This document shows, in pieces, positions 31,562 through 40,157 of a DNA stretch of 64,000 bases; the stretch's first letter is position 1, and the number at the start of each line of letters is the position of its first letter. The DNA is from Kitasatospora sp. GAS204B (GTDB lineage: Bacteria; Actinomycetota; Actinomycetes; Streptomycetales; Streptomycetaceae). The position numbers were made by a program, and so were the translations under genes. Where the stretch lies: assembly GCF_029892155.1 (NCBI RefSeq), contig NZ_JARZAG010000023.1, positions 62,001 through 126,000 on the forward strand, in the 5' to 3' direction. The notes under the pieces were generated by a model that saw nothing but the letters and a program-made list of their open reading frames with translations, did no database searches and was not told the origin of the DNA.

Positions 31562-33154
31562 ATGTCCTCCGAGCAGTCACCTGTCGACCAGGTTCCCCCA
31601 CCTGCGTTGCACGCGGTTTCCCCCGATGTTTCCAACGATGTCTCCGCCGACGAGCAGCGACTTCGCGAGCTGGGCTACACCCAGGAGCTGGCCCGCTCGC
31701 TCTCCGGCTTCTCCAACTTCGCCGTCTCCTTCTCCATCGTCTCGATCCTCTCCGGCTGCCTGACCCTCTACGGCTTCGGCATGGTCACCGGCGGCCCGGC
31801 GCTGATCACCTGGGGCTGGCCGCTGGTCGGCGCGATGACCCTGTGCGTGGGCCTGGCGATGGCCGAGATCTGCTCCGCCTACCCGACCGCCGGCGGGCTC
31901 TACTACTGGGCGGCCAAGCTGGCCCGGGGCAACGCGCCGGCGGCCAGCTGGTTCACCGGCTGGTGCAACTTCATGGGCCAGGTCGCGGTCACCGCGAGCG
32001 TCGACTACGGCGCGGCCACCTTCACCAACGCGCTGCTCGATCTGCGGTTCGGCTTCAGTGCCACCGCGCCCCACACGATCGAGATATTCGCGGTGATCCT
32101 GGTGCTGCACGGGCTGTTGAACAGCTTCGGCGTCCAGCTGGTCGCGATCTTCAACACGGTCAGCGTCTGGTGGCACCTGCTGGGCGTGGTGATCATCGTC
32201 GGGATGCTGGCGATCCTGCCGCAGCACCACACCTCGGTCTCCTTCGTCTTCGGACACTTCGTCAACCAGACCGGCTTCCACAGCTCCTTCTACGTGGCCA
32301 TGCTCGGCCTGCTGCTCGCCCAGTACACGCTGACCGGATACGACGCCTCCGCGCACATGACGGAGGAGACCAGGGACGCCGCCCGCTCCGGGCCGCGCGG
32401 CATCGTCAACTCGATCCTGGTCTCGCTGGTGGCCGGCTGGATCCTGCTGATCGGCCTGACCTTCGCGATCCAGGACTACAACGGCGAGGTGAACAGCGGC
32501 ACCGGCGAGCCGCCCGCCCAGATCTTCCTGGACGCGATCGGCCGCAACGGCGCCGAGTTCCTGCTGATCATCGTGATCGGCGCGCAGTTCTTCTGCGGAA
32601 TGGCCTCGGTCACCGCCAACTCCCGGATGATCTACGCCTTCTCGCGGGACGGTGCGCTGCCCGGCTCGAAGATCTGGCACCGGATCGCCGAGCGCACCCA
32701 GACCCCGAACAACGCGATCTGGCTGGCCACCGCCGGTGCCTTCCTGCTCGGCCTGCCCGCGCTGTGGAACACCACCGCCTTCGCCGCCGTCACCTCGGTC
32801 TCGGTGATCGGCCTCTACCTGGCCTACGTGATCCCGGTCTACCTGAGACTGCGTCAGGGCGAGGGGTTCCAACGCGGCCCCTGGCACCTGGGCCGCTGGA
32901 GCCGCCCGATCGGCATCGTCGCGGTCGGCTGGACCGCGCTGATCACCGTGCTCTTCATGCTCCCCACGCTCAGCCCGATCACGGCCAAGAACTTCAACTA
33001 CACCAGCGTGGCGATCGCGGTGGTGCTCGGTTTCTCGGCCGTCTGGTGGTTCGCTTCGGCGCGGCGCTGGTTCACCGGCCCGCGGATCCACGACCTGCAG
33101 GAATCGACCCCCTACGCCACGACCGACTCAACTCCTGCGGAGGAGAACGGATGA
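31562..33154 (+). CDS. APC-superfamily amino acid/amine permease
   Basis: 530 residues from ATG 31562 (AAGGGG upstream). About 12 transmembrane helices. The APC hallmark is near the start (SGFSNFAVSFSIVSILSGCL, then AEICSAYPTAGGLYYWAAKL), and TGYDASAHMTEETRDAAR follows the helix 8 region. It belongs to the eukaryote-like/GABA permease branch that imports amines and amino acids. As the first gene of the operon, directly coupled (ATGA overlap) to the gamma-glutamyl ligase, it should import the operon's substrate. Confidence 0.9.
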   Translation: MSSEQSPVDQVPPPALHAVSPDVSNDVSADEQRLRELGYTQELARSLSGFSNFAVSFSIVSILSGCLTLYGFGMVTGGPALITWGWPLVGAMTLCVGLAMAEICSAYPTAGGLYYWAAKLARGNAPAASWFTGWCNFMGQVAVTASVDYGAATFTNALLDLRFGFSATAPHTIEIFAVILVLHGLLNSFGVQLVAIFNTVSVWWHLLGVVIIVGMLAILPQHHTSVSFVFGHFVNQTGFHSSFYVAMLGLLLAQYTLTGYDASAHMTEETRDAARSGPRGIVNSILVSLVAGWILLIGLTFAIQDYNGEVNSGTGEPPAQIFLDAIGRNGAEFLLIIVIGAQFFCGMASVTANSRMIYAFSRDGALPGSKIWHRIAERTQTPNNAIWLATAGAFLLGLPALWNTTAFAAVTSVSVIGLYLAYVIPVYLRLRQGEGFQRGPWHLGRWSRPIGIVAVGWTALITVLFMLPTLSPITAKNFNYTSVAIAVVLGFSAVWWFASARRWFTGPRIHDLQESTPYATTDSTPAEENG

Positions 33155-34509
33155 GCAGCGCACGGCTGACGCTCGATCAGCTCAGGGCCCGCGTCGCCGA
33201 CGGCAGCATCGACACCGTCGTGCTGGCCATCACCGACATGCAGGGTCGGCTGCAGGGCAAGCGGCTGGACGCCGGGTACTTCCTCGACGATGTGCTGGGG
33301 CAGGCCGCCGAGGGCTGCGGCTACCTGCTGGCCGTGGACATCGAGATGAACACCGTCGACGGCTACGAGGTCTCCTCCTGGGAGAGCGGTTACGGCGACC
33401 TGGCCATGGTGCCCGATCTGGACACGCTGCGCCTGGTCCCCTGGCACCCGGGCACCGCGATGGTGCAGTGCGACCTGGCCCGGCACGACGGCACCCCGGT
33501 GACCGTCTCGCCCCGGCAGATCCTGCAGCGGCAGCTGGACCGGCTCGCCGGGTACGGCTGGCAGGCCTACGTGGGCACCGAGTTGGAGTTCATCGTGTTC
33601 CGGGACAGCTACGAGCAGGCCTGGGACAAGGACTACCGGCAGCTCACCCCGGTCAACCAGTACAACGTGGACTACTCGATCCTGGGCACCGCGCGGATCG
33701 AGCCGCTGCTGCGCCGGCTGCGCCGGGAGATGACCGGCGCCGGCCTCACGGTGGAGTCGGCCAAGGGCGAGTGCAACCTGGGCCAGCACGAGATCGCCTT
33801 CAAGTACGGCACCGCGCTGAAGACCTGCGACGACCACGTGGTCTACAAGACCGGGTCCAAGGAGATCGCCGCGCAGGAGGGCGTCAGCCTGACCTTCATG
33901 GCCAAGTACAACGAGCGCGAGGGCAACTCCTGCCACATCCACCTGAGCCTGCGCGACGCGGAGGGTGCACCGGTCATGGTGGGGGAGGGGCCGCACGGAT
34001 TCTCCAAGGTGATGGAGCACTTCCTGGCCGGCCAACTCGCCTGCCTGGCCGACTTCGCGCTGCTGCTGGCCCCGACCGTCAACTCCTACAAGCGCTACGT
34101 CCCCGGCAGCTTCGCGCCCACCGCGATCGCCTGGGGCCGCGACAACCGCACCTGCGCGCTGCGGGTGGTGGGCCACGGCCCCTCGCTGCGCTTCGAGAAC
34201 CGGGTCCCCGGCGGCGACGTCAACCCCTACCTCGCGGTCGCCGCGCTGATCGCGGCCGGGCTGCACGGTGTGGAGCAACAGCTCGAGCTGGAGCCGGAGT
34301 TCACCGGCAACGCGTACGCCTCGAACGCGCCCCGGGTGCCGGCCACGCTGCGCGACGCGGTCACCGCCTTCGAGACCAGCGAGGCGGCGGCGCTCGCCTT
34401 CGGCAAGGACGTGGTGCGCCACTACACCCACGCCGGCCGGGTCGAACTGACCGCCTTCGAGGCTGCGGTGACCGACTGGGAGCGCCGCCGCGGGTTCGAG
34501 CGCCTGTGA
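33151..34509 (+). CDS. Glutamine-synthetase-like gamma-glutamyl-amine ligase (GlnA4-like)
   Basis: 452 residues. The glutamine synthetase fold is plain (GTELEFIVF, ESAKGECNLGQHEIAFKYG, GNSCHIHLSL, NSYKRYVPGSFAPTAIAWG, RFENRVPGGDVNPYLA). It is not the housekeeping enzyme, since the adenylylation-loop tyrosine and typical GS ends are absent and the context is catabolic. Streptomyces GlnA-like enzymes of this kind ligate glutamate to ethanolamine (GlnA4) or polyamines (GlnA3). Neighbours (hydrolase, aldehyde dehydrogenase, SDR) fit a Puu-like gamma-glutamylation route. Overlaps the permease stop and the next start by four bases each. Confidence 0.9.
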   Translation: MSSARLTLDQLRARVADGSIDTVVLAITDMQGRLQGKRLDAGYFLDDVLGQAAEGCGYLLAVDIEMNTVDGYEVSSWESGYGDLAMVPDLDTLRLVPWHPGTAMVQCDLARHDGTPVTVSPRQILQRQLDRLAGYGWQAYVGTELEFIVFRDSYEQAWDKDYRQLTPVNQYNVDYSILGTARIEPLLRRLRREMTGAGLTVESAKGECNLGQHEIAFKYGTALKTCDDHVVYKTGSKEIAAQEGVSLTFMAKYNEREGNSCHIHLSLRDAEGAPVMVGEGPHGFSKVMEHFLAGQLACLADFALLLAPTVNSYKRYVPGSFAPTAIAWGRDNRTCALRVVGHGPSLRFENRVPGGDVNPYLAVAALIAAGLHGVEQQLELEPEFTGNAYASNAPRVPATLRDAVTAFETSEAAALAFGKDVVRHYTHAGRVELTAFEAAVTDWERRRGFERL

Positions 34510-35222
34510 CCGGGCGGCCGCTGGTGGGGATCACCAGCTACCTGGAGCGGGCCGCCTGGGGCGTCTGGGACCAACCGGCGGCGCTGATACCGCAGTTGTA
34601 CGTTGACGCGGTGACCGCGGCGGGCGCCGTGCCGGTGCTGCTGCCGCCGCAGCCCGTCCACGGCGCACCGGCCGCGCTGCTGGCCCGGCTGGACGGGCTG
34701 GTGGTGGCGGGCGGGCCCGATGTCGACCCGGCCCGCTACGGCGCCGAGCCGCACGGGCGCACCGGTGCACCGCACCGGCCTCGCGACGACTGGGAGTTCG
34801 CGCTGGTGCGGGCGGCCCTGGACGCCGACCTGCCGCTGCTCGGCGTCTGCCGGGGGATGCAGGTGCTCAACGTGGCGCTCGGCGGCGACCTGGTCCAGCA
34901 CCTGCCGGACCGGATCGGCGAGCAGAGCCACCAGTTGGCCCCGGCCACCTTCAACCGCAGCCTCGTGCGGGTCGAGCCGGCCAGCCGGCTGGCCGGCATC
35001 CTCGGCGAGCAGGCCGGGGTGCTCTGCTACCACCACCAGGCGGTGGACCGGATCGGCACCGGACTGCGCCCCGTGGCCTGGAGCCCGGACGGCACCGTGG
35101 AGGCCCTCGAACTGCCCGGCGCCCGCTTCGCGCTGGGCGTCCAGTGGCACCCGGAGGCCGACCCGGGCGACCCAAGGCTGTTCAGATCCTTCGTCAACGC
35201 CGTTGAGGAGAAGACCTCGTGA
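34506..35222 (+). CDS. Gamma-glutamyl hydrolase, class I amidotransferase-like (peptidase C26, PuuD-like)
   Basis: 238 residues from a GTG at 34506 overlapping the ligase stop (GTGA). The catalytic triad is readable: nucleophile in LLGVCRGMQVLNVALGGDL, and His-Glu in FALGVQWHPEAD. PuuD removes the gamma-glutamyl group from gamma-glutamyl-GABA in putrescine breakdown. Here the enzyme would release glutamate and the oxidised product at the end of the pathway. Confidence 0.9.
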   Translation: MTGRPLVGITSYLERAAWGVWDQPAALIPQLYVDAVTAAGAVPVLLPPQPVHGAPAALLARLDGLVVAGGPDVDPARYGAEPHGRTGAPHRPRDDWEFALVRAALDADLPLLGVCRGMQVLNVALGGDLVQHLPDRIGEQSHQLAPATFNRSLVRVEPASRLAGILGEQAGVLCYHHQAVDRIGTGLRPVAWSPDGTVEALELPGARFALGVQWHPEADPGDPRLFRSFVNAVEEKTS

Positions 35223-36595
35223 CCCAACTCGCCGACCTCTTCGAGGTGGTCAACCCGGCCACCGAGGAGGTGATCGAGACCGTCGCCATGGCCGACCTGG
35301 CCGCCACCGACGCCGCGATCGCCCGGGCCAAGGCCGCGTTCGAGAGCTGGCGCCGGGTCAGCCCGGCCGACCGGGCCCGGCTGCTGCGCGCCTTCGCGGC
35401 TGCCGTGGACGCCGACCGCGAGCACCTGGCCCAGTTGGAGGTGGCCAACGCCGGTCACACCATCGGCAACGCCCGGTGGGAGGCCGGCAACGCGCGCGAC
35501 GTGATCGAGTACTACGCCGCCGCGCCCGAGCGGTTGTTCGGACGGCAGATCCCGGTGGCCGGCGGGATCGACGTCACCTTCCAGGAACCGCTCGGCGTGG
35601 TCGGCATCATCGTGCCGTGGAACTTCCCGCTGCCGATCGCCGCCTGGGGCCTGGCCCCGGCGCTGGCGGCCGGCAACACGGTGGTGCTCAAGCCCGCCGA
35701 GCTGACCCCGCTCACCGCGCTGCGGCTGGCAGATCTCGCACTCGCCGCGGGACTTCCCGAAGGCGTGCTGCAGGTGCTGCCGGGCCCCGGCCCGGTGGTC
35801 GGCCGCCGCTTCGTCACCCATCCCGACGTGCGCAAGGTGGTCTTCACCGGCTCCACCCGGGTCGGCAAGGAGATCGCGGCCGGCTGCGCCGAGCAGGTCA
35901 AGCCGGTCACCCTGGAACTCGGCGGCAAGAGCGCCAACATCGTCTTCGCCGACGCGGACCTGGCCAAGGCTGCCGCCACCGCGCCGTACGCCGTCTTCGA
36001 CAACGCGGGCCAGGATTGTTGCGCGCGCTCCAGGATCCTGGTCCAGCAGAGCGTGTTGGACGAGTTCCTCGCGCTGCTGGAGCCGGCGGTGCTCGGGGTC
36101 AAGGTCGGCGACCCGCGCGAGGAGAGCACCGAGATGGGACCGCTGATCTCGGCGGCGCAGCACGCCCGGGTGACCTCCTATCTGACTGACGAGGTGTCAA
36201 TTCGCCTTCAGGGCAAGGTTCCGGACGGCAAGGGCTTCTGGTTCCCGCCGACCGTGCTGGCCCCGGTCGACCAGAGGTCGCGGGTCTTCACCGAGGAGGT
36301 CTTCGGCCCGGTGGTCGCCGTCGTCCCGTTCACCGACGAGGCCGACGCGCTGCGGATCGCCAACGCGAGCGAGTACGGCCTGGCCGGCTCGATCTGGACC
36401 CGGGACCTGGGCCGCGCGCTGCGGGTGGCCCGGGGCGTGGAGGCCGGCAACCTCTCGGTCAACTCGCACTCCTCGGTGCGCTACACCACCCCGTTCGGCG
36501 GCTACAAGCAGTCGGGCCTCGGCCGCGAGTTGGGCCCCGACGCCCTCGAGGCCTTCACCGAAACCAAGAACGTCTTCATCTCCACGGAGGAGTGA
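35219..36595 (+). CDS. NAD(P)-dependent aldehyde dehydrogenase (PuuC/GabD-like), first copy
   Basis: 458 residues from the GTG at 35219, overlapping the hydrolase stop. ALDH motifs are GIIVPWNFPLPIAAWGLAPAL, VFTGSTRVGKEI, the general base in VTLELGGKSANI, and the catalytic cysteine in DNAGQDCCARSRI (Gln-Asp-Cys rather than the usual Gln-Thr-Cys). It would oxidise the gamma-glutamyl-amino aldehyde to the acid. Confidence 0.92.
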   Translation: MTQLADLFEVVNPATEEVIETVAMADLAATDAAIARAKAAFESWRRVSPADRARLLRAFAAAVDADREHLAQLEVANAGHTIGNARWEAGNARDVIEYYAAAPERLFGRQIPVAGGIDVTFQEPLGVVGIIVPWNFPLPIAAWGLAPALAAGNTVVLKPAELTPLTALRLADLALAAGLPEGVLQVLPGPGPVVGRRFVTHPDVRKVVFTGSTRVGKEIAAGCAEQVKPVTLELGGKSANIVFADADLAKAAATAPYAVFDNAGQDCCARSRILVQQSVLDEFLALLEPAVLGVKVGDPREESTEMGPLISAAQHARVTSYLTDEVSIRLQGKVPDGKGFWFPPTVLAPVDQRSRVFTEEVFGPVVAVVPFTDEADALRIANASEYGLAGSIWTRDLGRALRVARGVEAGNLSVNSHSSVRYTTPFGGYKQSGLGRELGPDALEAFTETKNVFISTEE

Positions 36596-36600
36596 CTCAG

Positions 36601-37368
36601 ATGACCAACCGTCTCGACGGCCGAGTGGCCGTGATCACCGGTGCCGGCAGCGGAATCGGCCTGGCCAGCGCCCGCCGCCTGGCGAGCGAGGGAGCCAAGG
36701 TCGTCTGCGTCGACCTGGACGAGCTGAGCGGCAAGGCCGCCGCCGATGAGGTCGACGGCCTCTTCGTGAAAGCCGATGTGACCAAGGAGGCGCAGGTCAA
36801 GGCGATGTACGAGGCGGCCGTGGCCGAGTACGGCAGCGTGGACATCGCCTTCAACAACGCCGGCATCTCGCCGCCCGAGGACGACTCGATCCTGACCACC
36901 GGCCTGGAAGCCTGGAGGAAGGTCCAGGAGGTCAACCTGACCAGCGTCTACCTCTGCTGCAAGTACGCGATCCCGCACATGCAGCGCGCGGGCAAGGGCT
37001 CGATCATCAACACCGCCTCGTTCGTCGCGGTGATGGGCGCGGCCACCTCGCAGATCTCCTACAGCGCCTCCAAGGGCGGCGTGCTGGCGATGTCGCGCGA
37101 GCTGGGCGTGCAGTTCGCCCGCGAGGGGATCCGGGTGAACGCGCTCTGCCCGGGGCCGGTGAACACCCCGCTGCTCCAGGAGCTGTTCGCCAAGGACCCC
37201 GAGCGCGCGGCCCGCCGCCTGGTGCACATCCCGCTGGGCCGGTTCGCCGAGCCGAGCGAGATCGCCGCCGCCGTGGCCTTCCTGGCCAGCGACGACTCCT
37301 CGTTCATGACCGCGAACACCTTCCTGGTGGACGGCGGCATCTCGGGCGCGTATGTGACTCCCCAGTAG
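36601..37368 (+). CDS. Short-chain dehydrogenase/reductase of the operon
   Basis: 255 residues from ATG 36601; GGAGGAG about ten bases upstream favours it over the overlapping GTG at 36592. It is a classical SDR: VAVITGAGSGIGLASARRL, NNAGI, catalytic Ser/Tyr/Lys in ISYSASKGGV, and LCPGPVNTP. It is the last gene before a terminator hairpin. In this pathway it could oxidise a gamma-glutamyl-amino alcohol to the aldehyde, the step that FAD amine oxidase PuuB does for putrescine. That role is inferred from the absence of an amine oxidase gene. Confidence 0.9.
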   Translation: MTNRLDGRVAVITGAGSGIGLASARRLASEGAKVVCVDLDELSGKAAADEVDGLFVKADVTKEAQVKAMYEAAVAEYGSVDIAFNNAGISPPEDDSILTTGLEAWRKVQEVNLTSVYLCCKYAIPHMQRAGKGSIINTASFVAVMGAATSQISYSASKGGVLAMSRELGVQFAREGIRVNALCPGPVNTPLLQELFAKDPERAARRLVHIPLGRFAEPSEIAAAVAFLASDDSSFMTANTFLVDGGISGAYVTPQ

Positions 37369-37379
37369 TAAGGACGCCC

Positions 37380-37423
37380 GCAGCGCCGCGCCGCACCCGC
37401 CCCCGGGTGCCGCGCGGCGCTGC
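37380..37423 (+). terminator. Hairpin terminator after the SDR gene
   Basis: 12-bp perfect outer arms (37380-37391 and 37412-37423) with an inner GCACCCG/CGGGTGC stem, 12 bases after the SDR stop. It separates the permease-to-SDR operon from the second aldehyde dehydrogenase gene. Confidence 0.78.
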
Positions 37424-37454
37424 GGCATGCTTGCGGGGTGCAGGGCACACGGCG

Positions 37455-37475
37455 TTAACTAGCAACGGTAGTTAA
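37455..37475. promoter_or_regulatory. Inverted repeat before the second aldehyde dehydrogenase gene
   Basis: TTAACTA-gcaacgg-TAGTTAA, perfect 7-bp arms, in an AT-richer patch 30 bases before the GTG at 37505. It is probably an operator for the aldehyde/alcohol dehydrogenase pair. It does not resemble the GntR palindrome at 31396. Confidence 0.6.
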
Positions 37476-37504
37476 ACGGCCCGGCCACGAGGAGAGGACC
37501 ACCC

Positions 37505-38923
37505 GTGCAGCAGCATGCGGACCAGTACATCGATGGCGGCTGGCGGCCGAGCCTCGGCGGCGAGCCGCTGGCGGTGGTCAACCCCGCCACCGAGCAGGTC
37601 ATCGCCACGGTCCCGGCCGGCACCCCCGCCGACGTCGAGGCCGCCGTGGCCGCCGCTCGCTCCGCCGCCCGTGCCTGGGGAGCCACCACCCGCGAGGAGC
37701 GGCTGGCCCCGCTCACCCGGCTGCGCGACGGCCTGGCCGCCCGCCAGCAGGAGATCGCCGAGACGGTCAGCGCCGAGCAGGGCAGCCCGATCGGCTTCGC
37801 CGCCGCGGTGCAGGCCGGATTGCCGCTCGCGGTCGCCTCCTCCTACCTGGAGCTGCTGGCCGGCTACGAGTTCCAGGAGCAGGTGGGCAACTCCACCGTC
37901 TTCGCCGAGCCGGCCGGCGTGGTCGCCGCCATCACCCCGTGGAACTACCCGCTGCACCAGATCGTCGCCAAGGTGGTCCCGGCGCTCGCCGCCGGCTGCA
38001 CCGTGGTGCTCAAGCCCGCCGAGGACACCCCGCTGGTGGCCCGGCTGTTCGCCGAGATCGTGGCCGCGGCCGGCTTCCCGGCCGGAGTCTTCAACCTGGT
38101 CACCGGCCTGGGCACGGTGGTCGGCGCGGCCCTGGTCGCGCACCCCGAGGTGGACCTGGTCTCGTTCACCGGTTCCACGGCCGTGGGCCGGGCGATCGGC
38201 GAGGTGGCCGGGCGCGGCGTCAAGAAGGTGGCCCTGGAGCTGGGCGGCAAGTCCGCCAACGTGGTGCTGCCGGGCGCCGATCTGGCCAAGGCGGTCAACG
38301 TGAACGCCGCCAACGTCTTCGCCAACTCCGGCCAGACCTGCACCGCCTGGACCAGGCTGCTGGTCCACCAGGACCAGTACGAGGAGGCCGTCGCGCTGGC
38401 CGCGAAGGCCGCCGCCAAGTACGCGCCCGGCGACCCGTCCGCGCCGCAGACCCGGATGGGCCCGGTGGTCAGCGCCAAGCAGCGCGAGCGGGTGCGCGGT
38501 TACATCGAGAGCGGACTGGCGCAGGGCGCCCGGCTGGTGGTCGGCGGCGCCGAGGCGCCGGCCGAACTGCCCACCGGCTACTACGTCCAGCCCACCGTGC
38601 TCGCCGACGTCACGCCCGACATGACGGTCGCGCAGGAGGAGATCTTCGGCCCGGTGCTGTCGATCCTCGCCTACCGGGACGAGGAGCACGCCCTGGAGAT
38701 CGCCAACGGGACCGAGTACGGCCTGGCGGGCGGCGTCTGGGCGGGGGACCAGGAGAGCGCGGTCGCCTTCGCCCGCCGGATGGACGCCGGCCAGGTGCAC
38801 ATCAACGGCGGGCAGTTCAACCCGCTGGCGCCGTTCGGCGGCTACAAGTCCTCCGGAGTCGGGCGCGAGTTGGGCCGGCACGGGCTGGAGGAGTTCCTGC
38901 AGACCAAGTCGCTGCAGCTCTGA
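37505..38923 (+). CDS. Aldehyde dehydrogenase, second copy
   Basis: 472 residues from a GTG with GAGGAGAGG upstream. Motifs are AAITPWNYPLHQIVAKVVPAL, SFTGSTAVGRAI, LELGGKSANVVLPG and the standard catalytic NSGQTCTAWTR. It differs clearly from the first copy, so this is not a recent duplication. It forms a second transcription unit with the alcohol dehydrogenase that follows 48 bases later, suggesting an alcohol-to-aldehyde-to-acid pair. Confidence 0.93.
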   Translation: MQQHADQYIDGGWRPSLGGEPLAVVNPATEQVIATVPAGTPADVEAAVAAARSAARAWGATTREERLAPLTRLRDGLAARQQEIAETVSAEQGSPIGFAAAVQAGLPLAVASSYLELLAGYEFQEQVGNSTVFAEPAGVVAAITPWNYPLHQIVAKVVPALAAGCTVVLKPAEDTPLVARLFAEIVAAAGFPAGVFNLVTGLGTVVGAALVAHPEVDLVSFTGSTAVGRAIGEVAGRGVKKVALELGGKSANVVLPGADLAKAVNVNAANVFANSGQTCTAWTRLLVHQDQYEEAVALAAKAAAKYAPGDPSAPQTRMGPVVSAKQRERVRGYIESGLAQGARLVVGGAEAPAELPTGYYVQPTVLADVTPDMTVAQEEIFGPVLSILAYRDEEHALEIANGTEYGLAGGVWAGDQESAVAFARRMDAGQVHINGGQFNPLAPFGGYKSSGVGRELGRHGLEEFLQTKSLQL

Positions 38924-38971
38924 GACCCCGCCGACTACCGAGAGGCTGCTTTGACTACTGAAAGGAAGGCC

Positions 38972-40051
38972 ATGGTTCGCGCCGCCCTGCTCACCGCCGT
39001 CGACGCTCCGCTGGAGCTGACCGAGATCGAGTTGCCCGAGCCCGGGCCCGGCCAGGTCCGGGTCAAGCTGGCGGCCGCCGGCGTCTGCCACTCCGACCTG
39101 TCGCTCGCCACCGGCGTGCTGCGGGCCCCCACCCCCGTGATCCTCGGCCACGAGGGCGCGGGCACGGTGGCCGCCGTCGGCGAGGGTGTCAGCACCGTCC
39201 GGGTCGGCGACCCGGTGGTGCTCAACTGGGCTCCCGCCTGCGGCGCCTGCCACCTCTGCGGGCTCGGCGAGCCGTGGCTGTGCGAGCGCGCGGGCGCGGC
39301 CTACGGCGAGACCTACGCGGCGCTCGCGGACGGCACCGGCGTCTACCCCGGGCTCGGCGTCGCGGCCTTCGCCGAGGAGACGCTGGTCAACGAGCGCGCC
39401 CTGCTGCCGCTGCCGGACGGCGTGCCGCTCACCTCGGCCGCGTTGCTCGGCTGCGCCGTGCTCACCGGCTACGGGGCGGTGCACAACGCGGCCCGGGTCC
39501 GGGCCGGCGAGTCGGTGGTGGTCATCGGGCTGGGCGGGGTGGGCCTGGCGGTGCTGCAGGCGGCCCGGATCGCCGGCGCGGGACCGATCATCGCGGTGGA
39601 CGTCAGCCCGCAGAAGGAGGAGCTGGCCCGGCGCCACGGCGCCACCGAGTTCCTCCTGGCGGACGATCAGCTCTCGCGCACCGTACGCAAGTTGACGGAT
39701 GGTCATGGTGCGGACCAGGCCTTCGAATGCGTCGGCCGGGGCAGCACCATCCGGGCCGCCTGGTCCACCACCCGGCGCGGCGGGCGGACCACGGTGGTCG
39801 GCATCGGCGGCAAGGACGACCTGGTCTCCTTCTCCTCCCTGGAGCTGTTCCACTTCGCCCGGACGCTGAGCGCCTGCGTGTACGGCAACAGCGACCCGGC
39901 GAGGGACGTCCCGCTGCTCGCCGAACACGTGCGCGCCGGGCGGCTCGACCTGGAGGCGCTGATCACCGACCGGATCACGCTGGACGAGATCCCCGCCGCG
40001 TTCGAGCGGATGCGGGCAGGTCAGGGCGGTCGCTCGCTGGTGGTGTTCTGA
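38972..40051 (+). CDS. Zinc-dependent alcohol dehydrogenase (MDR family)
   Basis: 359 residues from ATG 38972 (GAAAGGAAGG upstream). Catalytic zinc ligands are in GVCHSDLS and GHEGAGTVAAVG; the structural-zinc cysteines are in ACGACHLCGLGEPWLCERAG; and the NAD-binding motif is VVVIGLGGVGLAVLQAA. It belongs to the class III/arylalcohol-like dehydrogenases. With the ALDH upstream it could oxidise an alcohol function to acid in two steps. Confidence 0.92.
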   Translation: MVRAALLTAVDAPLELTEIELPEPGPGQVRVKLAAAGVCHSDLSLATGVLRAPTPVILGHEGAGTVAAVGEGVSTVRVGDPVVLNWAPACGACHLCGLGEPWLCERAGAAYGETYAALADGTGVYPGLGVAAFAEETLVNERALLPLPDGVPLTSAALLGCAVLTGYGAVHNAARVRAGESVVVIGLGGVGLAVLQAARIAGAGPIIAVDVSPQKEELARRHGATEFLLADDQLSRTVRKLTDGHGADQAFECVGRGSTIRAAWSTTRRGGRTTVVGIGGKDDLVSFSSLELFHFARTLSACVYGNSDPARDVPLLAEHVRAGRLDLEALITDRITLDEIPAAFERMRAGQGGRSLVVF

Positions 40052-40157
40052 GCTACCCGGCGGTACGACCGTCCATCTTGGACCATTGCGAAGGCTCTGG
40101 CACACTGTCGCTGTCGGCTGACGAACCGTCATAGCGATCAGGACTGGGGAACTGGGC

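Noticed and set aside
35219..38923. Tandem duplication of the two aldehyde dehydrogenase genes
   Set aside because: The two proteins differ throughout, including around the catalytic cysteine, so they are separate family members brought together, not a recent duplicate.
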